The translations under genes and the position numbers were made by a program. A stretch of DNA of 56,301 nt from a virus. Below, piece after piece: positions 13,666-22,082 of this stretch. The notes beneath the pieces are model-generated. The model searched no databases. It saw only the letters and a program-made list of their open reading frames with translations, and was not told where the DNA came from. Numbering within the stretch: the first letter of the stretch is position 1; the number at the start of each line of letters is the position of its first letter. Location: the IMG/VR virus record IMGVR_UViG_3300043409_000379, positions 1 through 56,301 of that record; one strand, 5' to 3'.

Positions 13666-15550
13666 ATTCCATCTTGTTGGTAGCTGTTCCCCATGACGGG
13701 CCGAGTTCCGCATCGACGACAGACGGGACGCGAAGCTGAACACAGTTCTCCATGATCTCCTTCGCCCGTCGTGCTGTCGCCATGTCAGGAATGTTCAAGG
13801 CCAGTTCGTCGTGTATCTGGATCATCGGAAGGATGCCCTCGTCTGCCAGATCCACCAGAGCCTTCTTCGTTTGATCCGCCGCCGAGCCTTGGATCAAAGC
13901 GTTCAACGCCTTGTATGTGAAAGCCCGTTTGATGTGCGAGCCATACTCTGCAAACGCTTCCTTGTGTGGCAGGGGTTTATGGACCCCGAAACTCGCAGGT
14001 TCCCATTTGTCAAATCGGCACTTGCGACCGAGCAGCGTTCTGATTGACCCGCGCTTGGATGCTCTGTTGGATACTTCATCGGTCAACTGCTTGATGAAGG
14101 GAAGTTCTGCGTGATATCTGGCAAAGAGTTCTTTGCCCTCTGACAGATTCAAACCGAGTTGCCCCGCCAGTTTTGTAACACCCATGCCGTAGAACAGGCC
14201 GAGGTTGATGGTCTTTGCTTGCTTGCGGGGAACACCCACGATGTCAGCGGCGATCTGGTGGAAGTCCGACCGAGCATCGTCAGCGTATTTATCCACGAAA
14301 TCCAACGCTCCGCTCAGAATGTTTCCATCGTGGTCGCGTGTTATAGACGCATAGTGGACGACGATCCGAGGTTCCTGTGAGGAGTAATCGAACGCACCCC
14401 ACTGACAGCCTTCTTCCGGTATGAAGAGGTTCCTGATCATAGGCCCGATGATTTCATCGCGTGAAGGTATCTGCTGCAAGTTCGGGTTCGAGTAGCTGAA
14501 GCGTCCCGTGATCGTCCCACCACCGTCCGACCGAAGCTGATGGATGTCAGCATGAATTCTGCCGTTGGTCTGATGCTTCGAGATCGTTTCGATGAATGTC
14601 GTTCGAGCCTTGTTCAGTTCGCGAGCCTTGACGATCATGCGCGGCAACTCATGTGAGTGACCTGCGAGAAACTCCTTCGTGAAGCTGGGGGCCTTCGTGC
14701 CATCTGTCACGGGATATTCCAGACCCGCAGCATCAAAGACTTTTGCAACCGATGCTGCCGCCCAGATGTCGGGGCTGTGACCGTAGTCGTCCTTGATCTT
14801 CTTTAGGAGTGCGCTTTCTTGCTGCCCCAGTTCCCGCTGCGCCTGTTCAGCAGCGTCCATGTTCACACGAACGCCGCGTGTCCGCATATCAATGACAGAC
14901 CGTAACACGCGCAATTCAAGTTCAAAGATGTCGGAGACCTCTTCCTTTTCAATCAAGCCACTCAGAAGTTCCCACAACTTCAATGTCAGAAGAGCGTCCT
15001 GCTCTGCATACGGCCCGACATAGTGAGGAGGGAGTTTGTACATCTCCGCCTTCGCGTCAACACCCCACTCGTTTGCAGCGTTGTACAGGAGTTTCTCGTC
15101 TTTCTTGACTGACAGATAGTCCTTGCCAAGATTGTTGAGCGAATAACTAAAGCGGTTCTCGTCGATCAAAGCCGCCGCGACCATCGTGTCAATGATGCGA
15201 CCCTTTACCTCGACGCCTTCGGCGCGAAGCCAACCCACGTCGTACATAGCATTGTGAAAAACGTATGTCTTGTTAACATCGGAACACAAGTCCTGCACCC
15301 AACGCATAACTCGCTTGGGGTCCATGTTCCCGCCATTCAAATGTCGGATGGGGAAGTACCATGCTTGACCAGATGCTGCGACGGCAACACCGATGATGTT
15401 GCCGTTTCTGGTGGGCCACCCGCTTCCAAGGGTTTTTAGGTCTGGGTCACGGGTCTCAAGATCAATGGCAATCTCGGGTTCATTGGAAAGATTTGGAAAT
15501 CCGTCCGGACATACCCACTCCGACGCTGTTTGAAACATTGATAGCTGCAT
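13664..15550 (-). CDS. polA: DNA polymerase family A with 3'-5' exonuclease
   Basis: A 628-residue replicative polymerase. Exonuclease motifs: AIDLETRD (D30, E32), HNAMYD (D104), YAEQDALL (D185). Polymerase motif A is WGAFDYSSQEPR (D388), motif B RKQAKTINLGLFYG (R442, K446, Y454) and motif C IQIHDEL (D581). There is no 5'-3' exonuclease domain, as usual for phage enzymes. The residue equal to E. coli Phe762 is Leu450; in viral polymerase A this position varies (Phe, Tyr, Leu) and has been linked to speed, fidelity and lifestyle. No good ribosome site precedes the ATG. It is the last gene of the minus-strand replication operon. Confidence 0.96.
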   Translation of the reverse strand: MQLSMFQTASEWVCPDGFPNLSNEPEIAIDLETRDPDLKTLGSGWPTRNGNIIGVAVAASGQAWYFPIRHLNGGNMDPKRVMRWVQDLCSDVNKTYVFHNAMYDVGWLRAEGVEVKGRIIDTMVAAALIDENRFSYSLNNLGKDYLSVKKDEKLLYNAANEWGVDAKAEMYKLPPHYVGPYAEQDALLTLKLWELLSGLIEKEEVSDIFELELRVLRSVIDMRTRGVRVNMDAAEQAQRELGQQESALLKKIKDDYGHSPDIWAAASVAKVFDAAGLEYPVTDGTKAPSFTKEFLAGHSHELPRMIVKARELNKARTTFIETISKHQTNGRIHADIHQLRSDGGGTITGRFSYSNPNLQQIPSRDEIIGPMIRNLFIPEEGCQWGAFDYSSQEPRIVVHYASITRDHDGNILSGALDFVDKYADDARSDFHQIAADIVGVPRKQAKTINLGLFYGMGVTKLAGQLGLNLSEGKELFARYHAELPFIKQLTDEVSNRASKRGSIRTLLGRKCRFDKWEPASFGVHKPLPHKEAFAEYGSHIKRAFTYKALNALIQGSAADQTKKALVDLADEGILPMIQIHDELALNIPDMATARRAKEIMENCVQLRVPSVVDAELGPSWGTATNKME

Positions 15551-15674
15551 TTTTTTCTACTCTCATCGACTTTCCACACAAACACCTTGGCCATTTCCTG
15601 CGTATCGCATAAAAGGTGATGTTTGATGCTGGCTTTCCACAACCACACTTGGCCACCAGTCTGATATCTTCCAT
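15480..15674 (-). CDS. Candidate small zinc-ribbon protein overlapping polA
   Basis: A 64-residue frame between the helicase and polymerase genes. Two CxC knuckles (KCGCGKP at 10-12, RCLCGKS at 31-33) separated by 18 residues look like a zinc ribbon. AAAGG lies eight bases before the ATG. It fills the only gap of the replication operon but overlaps the 5' end of polA by 71 bases, so its 3' half may be fortuitous. Confidence 0.45.
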   Translation of the reverse strand: MEDIRLVAKCGCGKPASNITFYAIRRKWPRCLCGKSMRVEKNAAINVSNSVGVGMSGRISKSFQ

Positions 15675-15685
15675 TGAAGTAGCCT

Positions 15686-17203
15686 TTACTCAGTTATGTT
15701 AAAACCGCGTGACATCATTGGATGTATCAAATGGAGACTGCTCTTTGCTCGCGTAACCCCGACGTAGAACACTCTCACCTCGTCATCCTCTTCGTAGGAC
15801 GTGCTGCGCCACATGCCCTGATTTTTCCTGACACCATCTGTCAGCAGCATCACGTTGTCCGCCTCTGTCCCCTTCGACCCGTGGATCGTCGAGATTGTTA
15901 TGCGAGGCTTGCTCTTGAAATCCTCTCCGTTGCGGAGACATGATTTCAGGTAACGACGATCTTCGTCAGATATCTTTCCAAGCGTCTCGGACCAAGGCTT
16001 CTTGTGCAAAAGACCGTGGTCGGAGGTCAGATCACCGATGGTCAATAATTTGTTGTCAGGAACATCCGGCAACGTCTTGTGACCATAGGCTACATCATCG
16101 TTTATTACCATGTACTTGTAGACGTTTCGCACGGCCTTCGCTGGTACAACCCTGTTATCTCTAAGGATTTCCCAATCCTTTACCGCATTGATAACATCGG
16201 TTCCAAGTTCCTGTCCTGCATCATACGAGTAAAGAAAACCGCGCTGGCGTACTTCCTGTTCAATCTGTGCTGCACCGCGTCGTGTCCGTGACAGAAGAAG
16301 CCACTCACCTCTGGTCATGTCAACCTCTTCGCTGTGGCGATACCACGATACTGTTCCGTCCTCTGACCGAGGTTGGAAGTCCTTCTTCCTGCGGTTGCTA
16401 ATCCTGCTGATTAGGTTCTGGCTCAGAGCGTGATGCGATACAGGCATCCGGTAACTCTGTGTGAGGACCTCGACGTTACCTGCAAGCGTGATGAAATGAT
16501 CCACGTCCGCGCCAGCCCACCGATAGATCGCCTGATCGTCGTCACCTGCAACAAACACCTCCTTTGATTTATCAACGATCTTGTTCACCATCGCCCATTG
16601 CAGCGGTGACAGGTCTTGTGCCTCGTCGATGAAAACAATATCAAGGCTTGGTGCGAGGTCACGTTCGATGAACATCTCCAATAGGTCGGTGAAGTCGAAC
16701 AGGATATTGTCCTTCTTATATTCTCTCAGGCCGCGATCAACGTACTCGACGCGACTCCAGTCAATCTTCCGCCCTGTTTCCGACCCATTGTAGACTTCCC
16801 GAAGCGGTCTCTGGCGTATCCGAGCCATGTGGATGACTTCCAGAAACCTGTCACCAAGGCCGAAGTCAACGAAAGGACCGTTTGCCAACTGCCCGTTCTC
16901 TGCGAATCCGCCGATCTTCAGCCAGTCCGCCGCTTCCTTGTAATGCTTCCAGAGCATCATAGAGTTCTTGCCAAGTGACAGGCAATAGTATGCAAGGCTG
17001 TGCAGCGTCCGAAAGAACGGGAGTTCCTTTTCTGACAGGCCAAAACGAATGACAGCGCGAAGAACTGCTTCCTGCGCTGCGTTCTTCGTGAACGAAAAAT
17101 ACCCAATCCGGTCGGGTGGTATCCCCTTTTCTAAACTGTCTTCTACCAGATTTAGTAGTCTGGTAGTCTTCCCCGTTCCGGGCGGTCCAAGAATGATGTT
17201 CAT
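15686..17203 (-). CDS. UvrD/Rep-type superfamily 1 helicase
   Basis: A 505-residue protein. Motif I is GPPGTGKTT (6-14), motif Ia region GYFSFTKNAAQEA, motif II VFIDEAQDLSPLQ (191-203) and motif III GDDDQAIYRWAGA (220-232). LTQSYRMP is motif IV-like, and ISTIHGSKGTEADNVMLLTD with VRVFYVGVTRAKSSLHLI give motifs V and VI. It is the likely replication or recombination helicase moving 3' to 5'. It is shorter than UvrD, with reduced accessory domains. The ATG overlaps the stop of the primase gene. Confidence 0.94.
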   Translation of the reverse strand: MNIILGPPGTGKTTRLLNLVEDSLEKGIPPDRIGYFSFTKNAAQEAVLRAVIRFGLSEKELPFFRTLHSLAYYCLSLGKNSMMLWKHYKEAADWLKIGGFAENGQLANGPFVDFGLGDRFLEVIHMARIRQRPLREVYNGSETGRKIDWSRVEYVDRGLREYKKDNILFDFTDLLEMFIERDLAPSLDIVFIDEAQDLSPLQWAMVNKIVDKSKEVFVAGDDDQAIYRWAGADVDHFITLAGNVEVLTQSYRMPVSHHALSQNLISRISNRRKKDFQPRSEDGTVSWYRHSEEVDMTRGEWLLLSRTRRGAAQIEQEVRQRGFLYSYDAGQELGTDVINAVKDWEILRDNRVVPAKAVRNVYKYMVINDDVAYGHKTLPDVPDNKLLTIGDLTSDHGLLHKKPWSETLGKISDEDRRYLKSCLRNGEDFKSKPRITISTIHGSKGTEADNVMLLTDGVRKNQGMWRSTSYEEDDEVRVFYVGVTRAKSSLHLIHPMMSRGFNITE

Positions 17204-18738
17204 CAGAACGGGCTCACATCTTTTGGTTTCGGGGGAAGTTTTAGCTTAGTCTCGGAGTGCAGTTGGTTGAAGAACGGTTGCGGAAAGAACCAGACATGCA
17301 AGCCCTTGCCGTTGACGCTCCAGAATATTTTCTTCCCATCAAGCTGCTGCAACCGAAGGCCGAGTTTGTTAGGACTGTAGTGCAGGAAGTTGTTGACAGT
17401 CAGGTGCTTGTGTAAGTCCTTCGCTTGGAAGAAGACCTTGCCACCATGCCAAACGGCGATGCCCTGCAAGATGTCCTCTTTCTCTTCACCCTTTGCACGA
17501 TCACAGCAGAAGCTGACAAGCAAATCCTCGAACGCACCCTTGAACGTAGCGTCTGGTGCTACTTCCTCAACCGTGACAGCATCCAGAAGCATTTGCATTC
17601 TGCGCTGCCATGCTGGTGCGCCCATTGCTACAGGAAACTTGTTAATCTGCGCTACGCATTCTTTCTGAAACAACGTCTGCGATACAAGCGCGTCCGTGCT
17701 GAGTTCGACCCGATGCCCGTCTACGTTCAGGAGCCAGATCGGAGGATCACCGTTAATCTTTGTCAGACCTGACAGATCGTTTGACTTTCCGCCCGGCCCG
17801 ATACCAAACTTCCGTGTCAGACAGAGTTCCTTGTTGCAAAAGCTGACAATCGGTTGGTCATCGCACTTGTAGAAATACTCTTTCTTCTGCAACTGCTTGA
17901 TGATTATGGATACCTCTTTCTCACCAAGGGGCGGCCTCATGTACTTTATATTGTACGTTTGAAGCACTTCCTCCCACTTCTCTTTATGCGCTTGTCTGGC
18001 ATAGACACCGAGACTGAACAGGGCGTTGTTCCTACCGCCTTCACCAAACCCTTGTGAACACAGGTGCTGTAAGCATGGCGGTCCATGTGGGAGCAACTCC
18101 TCTACCTTGTCGCCTTCCGCCTTCCAGAGCATAAAGTCGTTCGGGGAAACGCGAAGACTGAACGCCAAGGCGAGGAACTCAGCCTCATCCATACTCTCGC
18201 CAGACTGGTCAAAAGCATAGCGTGTTGTGTTCGCGCCGCTGAAGTACGGCATGTTGATGAAATTACCCGTGTCACCGCGCTCGACCAACAGCTTCGTCTG
18301 CTTCGGGAACACTTCTGATCCGGCATGACCGAGGAAGGAGGATATCTCTGTCAGCTTCGTGTGCAGATGCAACGCCGTGATCTCTTCCGTGAAGAAGAAA
18401 TAGACGTGCGCTCCACCCGACTTGCTGCGACAGACGACCGCATCGAACCCGTGCTTCTTGAGTTTCAGTGACAGGTCTTTGTGATTAATGTTGTACGTGT
18501 CGATGTCGATGGCACCCCAGTGACAGCAGTTGTTGTCCTTGATCGGGATGATGCCAAGACCAACCTCACCTGCGAGGTGCTTCGACCAATGGTCTAAGGT
18601 TGTCTTCTCTTGGATAACACGGGCAAACCCCTGCTTCTTGCCGTCGCGTTCTCTGTCAGTCGTGACATTGAACACGCCGTGAGCGCGGTCGTTACCCAAA
18701 AATAATTCAAAAAACTTGTCGGAGTTTGCAGAGTTCAT
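17203..18738 (-). CDS. AEP-type primase with C-terminal PriCT-like region
   Basis: A 511-residue protein from the ATG at 18738 (AAGAGG upstream); the frame is open to a TTG at 18780. HWGAIDIDTYNI (D78, D80) and CRSKSGGAHVYFFF (about 104-117) are the catalytic motifs of archaeo-eukaryotic primases of the kind found in TOTE-type and mobile-element proteins. Near 245-290, GFGEGGRNNALFSLGVYARQ resembles the PriCT helical domain that often follows. The C-terminal 200 residues are unassigned. It is placed directly before the helicase and polymerase, giving a self-sufficient primase-helicase-polymerase set. Confidence 0.85.
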   Translation of the reverse strand: MNSANSDKFFELFLGNDRAHGVFNVTTDRERDGKKQGFARVIQEKTTLDHWSKHLAGEVGLGIIPIKDNNCCHWGAIDIDTYNINHKDLSLKLKKHGFDAVVCRSKSGGAHVYFFFTEEITALHLHTKLTEISSFLGHAGSEVFPKQTKLLVERGDTGNFINMPYFSGANTTRYAFDQSGESMDEAEFLALAFSLRVSPNDFMLWKAEGDKVEELLPHGPPCLQHLCSQGFGEGGRNNALFSLGVYARQAHKEKWEEVLQTYNIKYMRPPLGEKEVSIIIKQLQKKEYFYKCDDQPIVSFCNKELCLTRKFGIGPGGKSNDLSGLTKINGDPPIWLLNVDGHRVELSTDALVSQTLFQKECVAQINKFPVAMGAPAWQRRMQMLLDAVTVEEVAPDATFKGAFEDLLVSFCCDRAKGEEKEDILQGIAVWHGGKVFFQAKDLHKHLTVNNFLHYSPNKLGLRLQQLDGKKIFWSVNGKGLHVWFFPQPFFNQLHSETKLKLPPKPKDVSPF

Positions 18739-18803
18739 TTCTACGCCTCTTACAGAAAAGGAAACGGTCGCCTCAATCAAGAGACGACCGCCGATAGGGT
18801 AGA

Positions 18804-19628
18804 TTAGAAAGGAATGTCATCGTCGTGACGTGAAGCAACTTGTGGTGCAGCAGACGTTGCATCTACCTCTATCTTTACCTTCACCTCTCCGGCCTTGACA
18901 GACTTGGAAAACTCAAGAGCCATGTGAAACAGTTCTTTTTCCATTGAGTTTTTCATATCCAACGTAGCGGTCTTGGAGATATCCCATCCGAACCACGCAC
19001 CCTTGTCGTTCTTCTCTTGCACCGTTTTCAAGCGATAGGTGTGTGACATCATCGGAAGCGTGTAGATATTACCCGCCGCAGTTCGACCCGTCAGGGTCTG
19101 CATCTGTGTCAGCCATTTGCGAGCCTTCTTTAACTGTGTCGAAGTCATCGTAATCAGGCAGCGGCTTGGACCGTCCTTGCCAATCATCAGCACATAGAAT
19201 TCTGCTGTATTGGTAAGAAGGTTACCGTTTGGCAGGATTTCCTGTCCGCGGTCATCCCGATAGGTCGTTCCGACAATCGGGTCATCCACGGAATGCGTTG
19301 CAACAAATCCACCACCCTTCTCGCGAGGCTTCCACTCGACATACACGCGACGATAGTAGCAAGGGACAATCTCAAGACCCGCGTCACCATTGTAAGCTGT
19401 ATTCTCTACGGTGTTGTAGATCATACCCGCCTCAGCACCTTCAACATAGGCACCATCACGCTTGTTCACCTGTGGCGACAACTGCGCCAAGATGCGTAGA
19501 TATGGAATAGACAGGTCCTGAGCAGAGATATTCTCAAGACCCTCGTTTGCATACGCCTCAAAGAACTCGTCCATCATTATCACAACAGCACCAGTCTTCG
19601 CCGCAGCCACTTCTGTACCTTTAGCCAT
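18804..19628 (-). CDS. Single-stranded DNA-binding protein
   Basis: A 274-residue protein. It has a strand-rich core (GLEIVPCYYRRVYVEWKPRE, NTAEFYVLMIGKDGPSRCLI) and a low-complexity tail ending SRHDDDIPF, the acidic-Phe tip of SSB proteins. Larger than bacterial SSB and nearer in style to phage gp2.5-like proteins. The position between the primase and a conserved replication-cluster protein supports the call. The OB fold is inferred, not shown. Confidence 0.75.
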   Translation of the reverse strand: MAKGTEVAAAKTGAVVIMMDEFFEAYANEGLENISAQDLSIPYLRILAQLSPQVNKRDGAYVEGAEAGMIYNTVENTAYNGDAGLEIVPCYYRRVYVEWKPREKGGGFVATHSVDDPIVGTTYRDDRGQEILPNGNLLTNTAEFYVLMIGKDGPSRCLITMTSTQLKKARKWLTQMQTLTGRTAAGNIYTLPMMSHTYRLKTVQEKNDKGAWFGWDISKTATLDMKNSMEKELFHMALEFSKSVKAGEVKVKIEVDATSAAPQVASRHDDDIPF

Positions 19629-19631
19629 AGT

Positions 19632-20180
19632 TCACTTTCTCCTTATCTTAGCTTTTGCACCAACAAAAATACCAAACAGATCGGACGGAATTGATTTACC
19701 CGCCTCCACTTGCTCTTTCACAAACGCCTTTAACGTCATAGGCTCGACCCAAACCTTGCGGCTTGCGTTAAACCCTTCTTCTTCCAAACGCTCTACAAGA
19801 CTGTCTGCAAGACCGTCTTGTCCGCGACTGAATGAAGCCGAGACCTGATTTTTAATCAGGTCTTCAAATCCGTTTGAGTGCAACCACTCAAACGCCTCCT
19901 CTGTCCGTTCCTTCGGGATAGACGCCCCGTAGAACGTCGATACCGATACTTCGCTGCCATCAGCCATGCGGAGTTTAGTCAACCCATTCTCCGCAAGAGC
20001 CGCAGGGAGCAGGTCATCGGAGATGGCAGTCAGACGCTTCTTCTCGGCTGCCAGTTCCTCTTCCAAGTCAGCGACACGCTTCTCCAAAAGAAGTTGCTGC
20101 CGAACCAACGTAGATACTTGTGAAAGACCCCTGTCGTCTACGGACTGTAGAGCGAGGGCCGCATCTTCAAAATCATTCAT
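19632..20180 (-). CDS. Conserved phage replication-cluster protein
   Basis: A 182-residue protein from the ATG at 20180, with GGAG eight bases upstream. The N-terminal helix LVRQQLLLEKRVADLEEELA is a coiled coil. The middle reads GLTKLRMADGSEVSVSTFYG, and the end IPSDLFGIFVGAKAKIRRK matches a family regularly found beside the SSB of short-tailed phages. Function unknown. Confidence 0.78.
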   Translation of the reverse strand: MNDFEDAALALQSVDDRGLSQVSTLVRQQLLLEKRVADLEEELAAEKKRLTAISDDLLPAALAENGLTKLRMADGSEVSVSTFYGASIPKERTEEAFEWLHSNGFEDLIKNQVSASFSRGQDGLADSLVERLEEEGFNASRKVWVEPMTLKAFVKEQVEAGKSIPSDLFGIFVGAKAKIRRK

Positions 20181-20502
20181 CGAATGCTCCAATTTCTATT
20201 TCTAACGAAACCGAATAGTACGTCTCCCGAAGTCGATCCCACTTCAGTATCCTAATCTTGCCCTGATTGTTTAACAAGGCAATGGCGAAGGAAAGACCGA
20301 TAGCAGCAGGATCTCCGGACAACAGTAGGTAGTCGTCATCGCCAAACTTAGCAAGAACGCTCTCTATCTTATCCACCAGTTCTGTTTTTTTATCGGAGTC
20401 GGTAATCTGCTCTTCGGCTGCAAGAATGATCTCCAAGGAGCCAAATGCAATGGCGTCGGTCAAATCCTTGCCGCGTAATTCTTGTGTAATGAAGACTGTC
20501 AT
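20173..20502 (-). CDS. Conserved small phage protein
   Basis: A 109-residue protein from an ATG at 20502 (another at 20505) behind AAAGGG. VFITQELRGKDLTDAIAFGS, then DDYLLLSGDPAAIGLSFAIA and GKIRILKWDRLRETYYSVSL follow the order of a small protein common in marine podoviruses, role unknown. The frame is open farther upstream to 20634, but that would run through the divergent promoter. It is the first gene of the minus-strand replication operon. Confidence 0.75.
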   Translation of the reverse strand: MTVFITQELRGKDLTDAIAFGSLEIILAAEEQITDSDKKTELVDKIESVLAKFGDDDYLLLSGDPAAIGLSFAIALLNNQGKIRILKWDRLRETYYSVSLEIEIGAFDE

Positions 20503-20535
20503 CATACCCTTTCTAAGTTCGCTTTCTACCTTCCG

Positions 20536-20564
20536 ACAATACGAATCACTTGTGAACTTGTCAA
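20536..20564 (-). promoter_or_regulatory. Promoter of the minus-strand replication operon
   Basis: On the minus strand TTGACA (20559-20564) and TATTGT (20536-20541) are 17 bases apart, a near-consensus sigma-70 promoter 34 bases above the first gene. The -10 TATTGT equals that of the MoxR operon promoter. Confidence 0.65.
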
Positions 20565-20576
20565 TAGGGTGATTGA

Positions 20577-20593
20577 TATAATTGACAGTCAAT
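20577..20593 (+). promoter_or_regulatory. Candidate -10 box and palindrome ahead of the SNF2 gene
   Basis: A perfect TATAAT (20577-20582) lies about 50 bases before the SNF2 start; the nearest TTGTCA is only 13 bases upstream, so the -35 is uncertain. It overlaps the palindrome ATTGAC-A-GTCAAT (20581-20593), a likely regulator site shared by the divergent genes. Confidence 0.4.
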
Positions 20594-20633
20594 GTTAAAG
20601 GTCGGAGGTCAAAGGGCAGAGGAGAAAGAGCCA

Positions 20634-22082
20634 ATGAACAATTACGAATTTAAATTCACCCCATACAAACATCAGATGACTGCTCTGGATATGAGCAAGA
20701 ACAAGGATAATTTCGCGTTGTTCTGCGAGATGGGGACGGGTAAGTCCAAGATACTCATAGATACAATGTGTATGCTTCGGGATGCGGGTGACATCAACGG
20801 TGCGCTGATCGTCGCTCCGAAAGGTGTTTATAAGAACTGGGAGCGCAGTGAACTTCCCACCCATATGCCTGACCGCTACGTGGATACCACCGACATAGTT
20901 GCGTGGAGTCCGAAGGAAACCAAAGCGCAGTTGGCGGCGTTGAGCGTTCTTCTAAAGAAGGACGGGCGATTCAAACTCCTTGTAATGAATGTCGAAGCGT
21001 TCTCGACCTCGAAGGGAACTGAGTTCGCCACGAAGTTTATGAAGGCGAACAAGTGTCTGATGGCGGTGGACGAAAGCACGACGATCAAGAACAGAACCGC
21101 CAAGCGCACCAAGAACATCGTGAAGGTTGGCGATCTGGCAGAGTACCGCCGCATTCTGACAGGCTCTCCGGTGACGAAATCTCCGATGGACCTGTACTCA
21201 CAGTGTGCCTTCCTTGATCCAAGGCTGATCGGGTTCAACTCGTTCTTTGCATTCCAAGCGCGATACGCAAAGATGGTGCGTCGAACAATGGGGGCGCACA
21301 GCTTCAACCAGATCGTCGGGTATCAAAACTTGGAAGAGTTATCCACCCGACTGGATAATTTTAGCTATCGCGTTCTGAAAAAGGATTGTCTCGACCTTCC
21401 GGAGAAGGTTTACATCAAGCGTACCGTTGAACTCTGTCCGGAACAGGCCGTCCTCTATCGGCAGATGAAAGACATGTCGATTGCGCTTTTGCAAAACAAG
21501 GGAATGGTGACAGCCCAAAACGTGCTGACACAGCTTCTGCGGTTGCAACAGATTTGCTCGGGCTTCATCAAGAACGACGACGGCGAGATCAAACGCTTCG
21601 AGTCAAACAAGATCAAAGAACTGATGGAGACTGTCGAGGAGATCGACGGGAAGGCGATTATCTGGGCGGTGTTTACGGACGACATCTTGGCGATCACCAA
21701 AGCACTCAAGGAAGAGTACGGTCCTGACTCCGCTGCTGCGTACTACGGCGCGACCGAAGCTGACGAGAGACAGAACATCGTCGATAAGTTCCAACAGCCA
21801 GACAGCAAATTACGCTTCTTTGTTGGACAGCCGCGTACTGGTGGGTATGGCCTGACGCTGACAGAAGCCCGCACCGTGATCTACCTGAACAATGTCTTTG
21901 ATCTGGAGGTTCGTCTTCAGAGCGAGGATCGCGCTCACCGTATCGGACAGAAGAATACTGTCACCTATATCGACATTGTTGCCGAGGGAACGGTGGACGA
22001 GAAAATCCTCAAGGCGTTGCGAGACAAGATTGATGTCGCAACGCTGATCTTGAAGGAAGAATACAAGGACTGGTTGATTTAA
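20634..22082 (+). CDS. SNF2-family DEAD/H-type ATPase
   Basis: A 482-residue protein from the ATG at 20634 with GGAG upstream; the frame opens at 20592. Motif I is EMGTGKSK (about 32-39) and motif II is VDEST (about 145-149), a variant of DEAH/DESH. RILTGSPVTKSPMDLYSQC is motif III, and LNNVFDLEVRLQSEDRAHRIGQ is the SNF2 motif VI. Such proteins move along double-stranded DNA and remodel bound proteins. It is the only plus-strand gene in a minus-strand region. Its stop codon overlaps the stop of the convergent endolysin gene. Confidence 0.93.
   Translation: MNNYEFKFTPYKHQMTALDMSKNKDNFALFCEMGTGKSKILIDTMCMLRDAGDINGALIVAPKGVYKNWERSELPTHMPDRYVDTTDIVAWSPKETKAQLAALSVLLKKDGRFKLLVMNVEAFSTSKGTEFATKFMKANKCLMAVDESTTIKNRTAKRTKNIVKVGDLAEYRRILTGSPVTKSPMDLYSQCAFLDPRLIGFNSFFAFQARYAKMVRRTMGAHSFNQIVGYQNLEELSTRLDNFSYRVLKKDCLDLPEKVYIKRTVELCPEQAVLYRQMKDMSIALLQNKGMVTAQNVLTQLLRLQQICSGFIKNDDGEIKRFESNKIKELMETVEEIDGKAIIWAVFTDDILAITKALKEEYGPDSAAAYYGATEADERQNIVDKFQQPDSKLRFFVGQPRTGGYGLTLTEARTVIYLNNVFDLEVRLQSEDRAHRIGQKNTVTYIDIVAEGTVDEKILKALRDKIDVATLILKEEYKDWLI

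Noticed and set aside
13661-21350. DnaA boxes near TTATCCAC matches (about 14289, 20367, 21337)
   Set aside because: They are scattered single near-matches inside genes, not clustered or near the AT-rich repeat region.
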